From an uncultured Terriglobus sp. (lineage in GTDB: Bacteria; Acidobacteriota; Terriglobia; Terriglobales; Acidobacteriaceae): a stretch of 8,035 nt of DNA. Every line of letters begins with the position of its first letter. Within the stretch, counting starts at the first letter, position 1. Location: contig CALMAP010000396.1 of assembly GCA_937859825.1 (NCBI GenBank), positions 1-8,035 on the forward strand, given 5' to 3'. The translations under genes were made by a program, and so were the position numbers. The notes below the pieces were generated by a model, which was not told where the DNA came from, did no database searches, and was given only the letters and a program-made list of their open reading frames with translations. Of this stretch, positions 5,827 through 8,035 are shown in pieces.

Positions 5827-7476
5827 ATGCCGTCTGCTCGTGCCCTGCTTCTCCTGTTTGCCTGTACAGTTTTTTCAGCCTCCATGCTGTCGCAACAGGG
5901 TGAGAGTCCGGCCACCCCGCCCGCGCCCGCAACGCAGCAAGCAGCACCCGACTCTCAGCCCACCGGCAAAGCTGCTCAGGTGGAACCAGGCACTGCCGGT
6001 ACCACGCCCACCATTCGCACCACCTCACGCATCGTCATCCTCGATACCGTGGTGCTCGACAAACAGGGCAACGTGGTCACCGGCCTGAAGCGTGAAGACT
6101 TCCATGTGGAAGAGGAGGGCGCGCCTCAGACGCTGATCTCCTTCGAGCCCACCAACGCGCACACTCCGCCACCGGACGCTGTCATCAACTCTACGCAGGA
6201 ACTGGACCGCGTCGCGCCGCGCGCACCGGTCAACATCATCCTGCTCGACGAGTTCAACACCCGCTTTGAGGACATGGCCTTCGCGCGTTACTCGCTGAAG
6301 AAATACCTGCAAAAGCAGCCGGAGCGGCTGACGATGCCGACCATGCTGATCGCCGTTTCCCTGCAGAACTTCACCGTCGTCCACGACTACACGCAGGACA
6401 AGGAAGCCATCCTGACCGCGCTGGACAAGCACCTGGTCAGCTACCCGTGGCAGGTGCACCAGGGTGGCTGGCTGGCGGAGCGCTACAGCACCGCATTCGG
6501 CACGCTGCTGCGCATTGCGGAGGCCACCGAGGGCCACCAGGGCCACAAGAACATGATCTGGATCGGCCGCGGCTTTCCCAGCCTCAACTTTGCGAACGTC
6601 GCGGTCGATGCGCAGGTGCGCGTGCAGAACATCGTGCAGGAGTGCGTGAACAAGCTGCGCGATGCCCGCGTGACGCTCTACACGATCGATCCTGCTGGCG
6701 TGCAGGTAAATCCATACAACTACGGCCAGGCTGCGGGCGATTTCGATCCCTTTGGCGGCAACTACGAGTTCAACAAGCTCGCGACCGCCACCGGCGGACG
6801 CACCTTTTACGGGCGCAACGATGTGGACGCAGAGATCGGCACCAGCCTGCGCGACGGCGCCAGCTTCTACACGCTCGTCTACCGTCCCACAGGCGCGGCG
6901 GACAATCCGCGCAAGTTCCGCCGCATCAAGATTACCTTTGACAATCCGGACTACAAGGCCGTCACCCGCACCGGCTACTACCCGCGTTACGGCCCGTACC
7001 GCGTTGATCCCTCCAAGCCGAACCGCAGGCTGGCCTTCGACCTGGGCGCGGCCAACAGCAGCACCATGGTCTACGACGGCGTGCCCATGACCCTGCAGCA
7101 GGACGCGGCGAATCCGGACAACTTCACCGTCCACCTCGACGCCAAAGGCCTGAACTGGACCGTCGCCACCGACACCGAGCCGCGCCGTTGCGAGGTCATC
7201 GTGATGGCCACCAGCTTCGATAAGAAGGGCAAAGAACTGCAGCGCATCGCCAAGGACATCAAGGTTGCCGCACCCACCACGGTCGCGCCCACAGGTAGGC
7301 TGGAGCGCGCCATGGACCTGAAGCTGACCATGCCCCACGACCCCAAGGCCGTGCGCGCGCGGTTCGTCGCGCGGGTCGCCTCCACCGGCAGAATCGGTAC
7401 TGCGGACAGCCCCATGAACCAGCCGGCGCAGCCAACTACATCCACAAGCACCAATACCCACGCAGCCACCCCTTAG
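5827..7476 (+). CDS. VWFA-related Acidobacterial family protein, exported (paralogue 2)
   Basis: This 549-residue exported protein belongs to the same family as the gene ending at 4380. Residues 1-22 are a signal peptide (MPSARALLLLFACTVFSASM, ending before SQQ), followed by a Pro/Ala/Gln/Thr-rich linker to about 60. The family opening is TSRIVILDTVVLDKQGN and LKREDFHVEEEGAPQ. The VWA core begins NIILLDEFNT with Asp 141; DEFNT replaces the DxSxS MIDAS motif, so classical metal-dependent ligand binding is doubtful. Next come FTVVHDYTQDKEAIL, IWIGRGFPS, LYTIDPAGVQ, ATGGRTFYGRND, FYTLVYRP (about 347) and RTGYYPRYG (about 383). Residues 390-549 are a shorter C-terminal region than in paralogue 1 and end in a Pro/Thr/Ser-rich tail. 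The start is secure from AGGAGG at 5813-5818. Residues around 430-520 (AFDLGAANSSTMVYDGVPM onward) recall beta-sandwich tails of other members. Function and partners are unknown. Confidence 0.93.
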   Translation: MPSARALLLLFACTVFSASMLSQQGESPATPPAPATQQAAPDSQPTGKAAQVEPGTAGTTPTIRTTSRIVILDTVVLDKQGNVVTGLKREDFHVEEEGAPQTLISFEPTNAHTPPPDAVINSTQELDRVAPRAPVNIILLDEFNTRFEDMAFARYSLKKYLQKQPERLTMPTMLIAVSLQNFTVVHDYTQDKEAILTALDKHLVSYPWQVHQGGWLAERYSTAFGTLLRIAEATEGHQGHKNMIWIGRGFPSLNFANVAVDAQVRVQNIVQECVNKLRDARVTLYTIDPAGVQVNPYNYGQAAGDFDPFGGNYEFNKLATATGGRTFYGRNDVDAEIGTSLRDGASFYTLVYRPTGAADNPRKFRRIKITFDNPDYKAVTRTGYYPRYGPYRVDPSKPNRRLAFDLGAANSSTMVYDGVPMTLQQDAANPDNFTVHLDAKGLNWTVATDTEPRRCEVIVMATSFDKKGKELQRIAKDIKVAAPTTVAPTGRLERAMDLKLTMPHDPKAVRARFVARVASTGRIGTADSPMNQPAQPTTSTSTNTHAATP

Positions 7477-7551
7477 CGTTATCTGCCGTCGTGGAGTACG
7501 CTTCTACCGGACGGAGACGTCCTTTGGGTAGTGGAGGCGGGACATGGTCCG

Positions 7552-8035
7552 TTGAAAAAATTCGTCATCATAGGTGCCGGGCCATCCGGCCTGACTGCGG
7601 CACTTGAACTACTGCGGCGAACAGGCATCCAGCCCGTCGTACTGGAAGCCTCCGATGAGATCGGCGGCATTTCCCGGACCATCCGCTACAAAGGCAACCG
7701 CATGGACATTGGCGGTCATCGCTTCTTTTCCAAGAGCGACCGTGTGATGCAGTGGTGGATGGATTTGATGCCACCCGACGTGACCGACGAATTGCCCACA
7801 GCAGTCAATCTGCGTTACCAGGGACAAGAGCGCCCGATGCCGCAACCCGGGAACGCAAAGCTGCGCCCTGTGAGCGTGCCAGCAGCTCTGGCAGAGGAAC
7901 CGCCGCTGCGCGGCATGGGCCCACTTGTCGTCAGCACGGACACGGATGAGACGGACGCCCTCGACGAGGACCGCCCTGAGGCCCACGGCCACACCGAAAC
8001 CGTGGTCGAAGTTTCCTCATCCGAATCGCCCGATT
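7552..8035 (+). CDS. FAD-dependent oxidoreductase (NAD(P)/FAD, amine-oxidase/UDP-galactopyranose-mutase-like), 3' partial
   Basis: Only the N-terminal 161 codons are present; the frame is open at the window end. It begins LKKFVIIGAGPSGLTAALEL, a Rossmann dinucleotide-binding motif (GxGxxG), followed by VVLEASDEIGGISRT with the acidic residue that normally holds the FAD ribose, and then GNRMDIGGHRFFSKSDRVMQWW. That GGHRFFSK block is typical of NAD(P)/FAD-dependent oxidoreductases related to protoporphyrinogen oxidase and UDP-galactopyranose mutase (COG1232-like), often near polysaccharide genes. From about residue 95 the sequence turns Pro/Ala-rich and then very acidic (TDTDETDALDEDRPE), unlike the family pattern I remember. 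The start is probably the TTG at 7552, because MKKFVIIGAG is a natural N-terminus; GTG 7531 in the same frame is possible, with GGAG at 7513-7516 rather far away. The substrate cannot be told. It lies 75 bp after the VWFA stop and may be cotranscribed. Confidence 0.85.
   Translation, partial: MKKFVIIGAGPSGLTAALELLRRTGIQPVVLEASDEIGGISRTIRYKGNRMDIGGHRFFSKSDRVMQWWMDLMPPDVTDELPTAVNLRYQGQERPMPQPGNAKLRPVSVPAALAEEPPLRGMGPLVVSTDTDETDALDEDRPEAHGHTETVVEVSSSESPD

Noticed and set aside
6025..7461. A 478-codon open frame on the minus strand covering nearly all of the second VWFA gene
   Set aside because: It is a mirror of the G/C-rich third positions of the + strand gene; its translation is His/Val/Arg-rich with no domain, and the + strand gene has clear family motifs and a strong ribosome binding site.
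7544..7555. ATG at 7544 as start of the FAD oxidoreductase
   Set aside because: It is in another frame and meets TGA after three codons; the family N-terminus fits TTG 7552.
1..8035. CRISPR arrays, tRNA or rRNA genes, transposases, toxin-antitoxin or defence genes
   Set aside because: None seen on either strand; no regularly spaced direct repeats and no matching protein motifs.

Overview
The window looks like chromosomal DNA from an Acidobacteriota bacterium, most likely class Terriglobia (a Terriglobus, Granulicella or Edaphobacter type of organism). This rests on three things: two proteins of the 'VWFA-related Acidobacterial' family, an Oar-like TonB-dependent receptor barrel of the kind greatly expanded in that phylum, and intergenic palindromic repeats built on a GGCT-NN-AGCC core. 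Most coding DNA is GC-rich and all supported genes are on the + strand. The genus is an inference; there is no rRNA or other marker here.

Layout: (1) bases 2-1747 are the last 581 codons of a TonB-dependent outer-membrane receptor whose start lies upstream. (2) About 1748-2190 is a repeat-rich stretch with four short palindromes and one 16-bp inverted repeat. One reading frame stays open through it and runs into the next gene, so the start of that gene is uncertain. (3) Up to 4380 is an exported VWFA-related protein with a C-terminal beta-rich region. (4) 4575-5342 encodes a small exported Cys-containing protein that I cannot name; its DNA is visibly less GC-rich than its neighbours. (5) 5343-5826 is a second repeat-rich spacer holding an inverted copy of a two-hairpin element also seen in (2), plus a different composite repeat. 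(6) 5827-7476 is a second, shorter VWFA-related exported protein with a strong ribosome binding site. (7) From 7552 to the window end is the N-terminal part of an FAD-dependent oxidoreductase.

Working together: four of the five genes encode envelope or exported proteins, and the two VWFA paralogues are related but divergent. Nothing in the sequence proves a shared pathway, and the repeat-filled spacers argue for separate transcription units rather than one operon. I see no defence system, CRISPR array, transposase, tRNA or rRNA. The features most worth a second look are the paired palindromic repeats, whose stems vary in a compensated way, the repeat-embedded start of the first VWFA gene, and the lower-GC exported protein between the paralogues.
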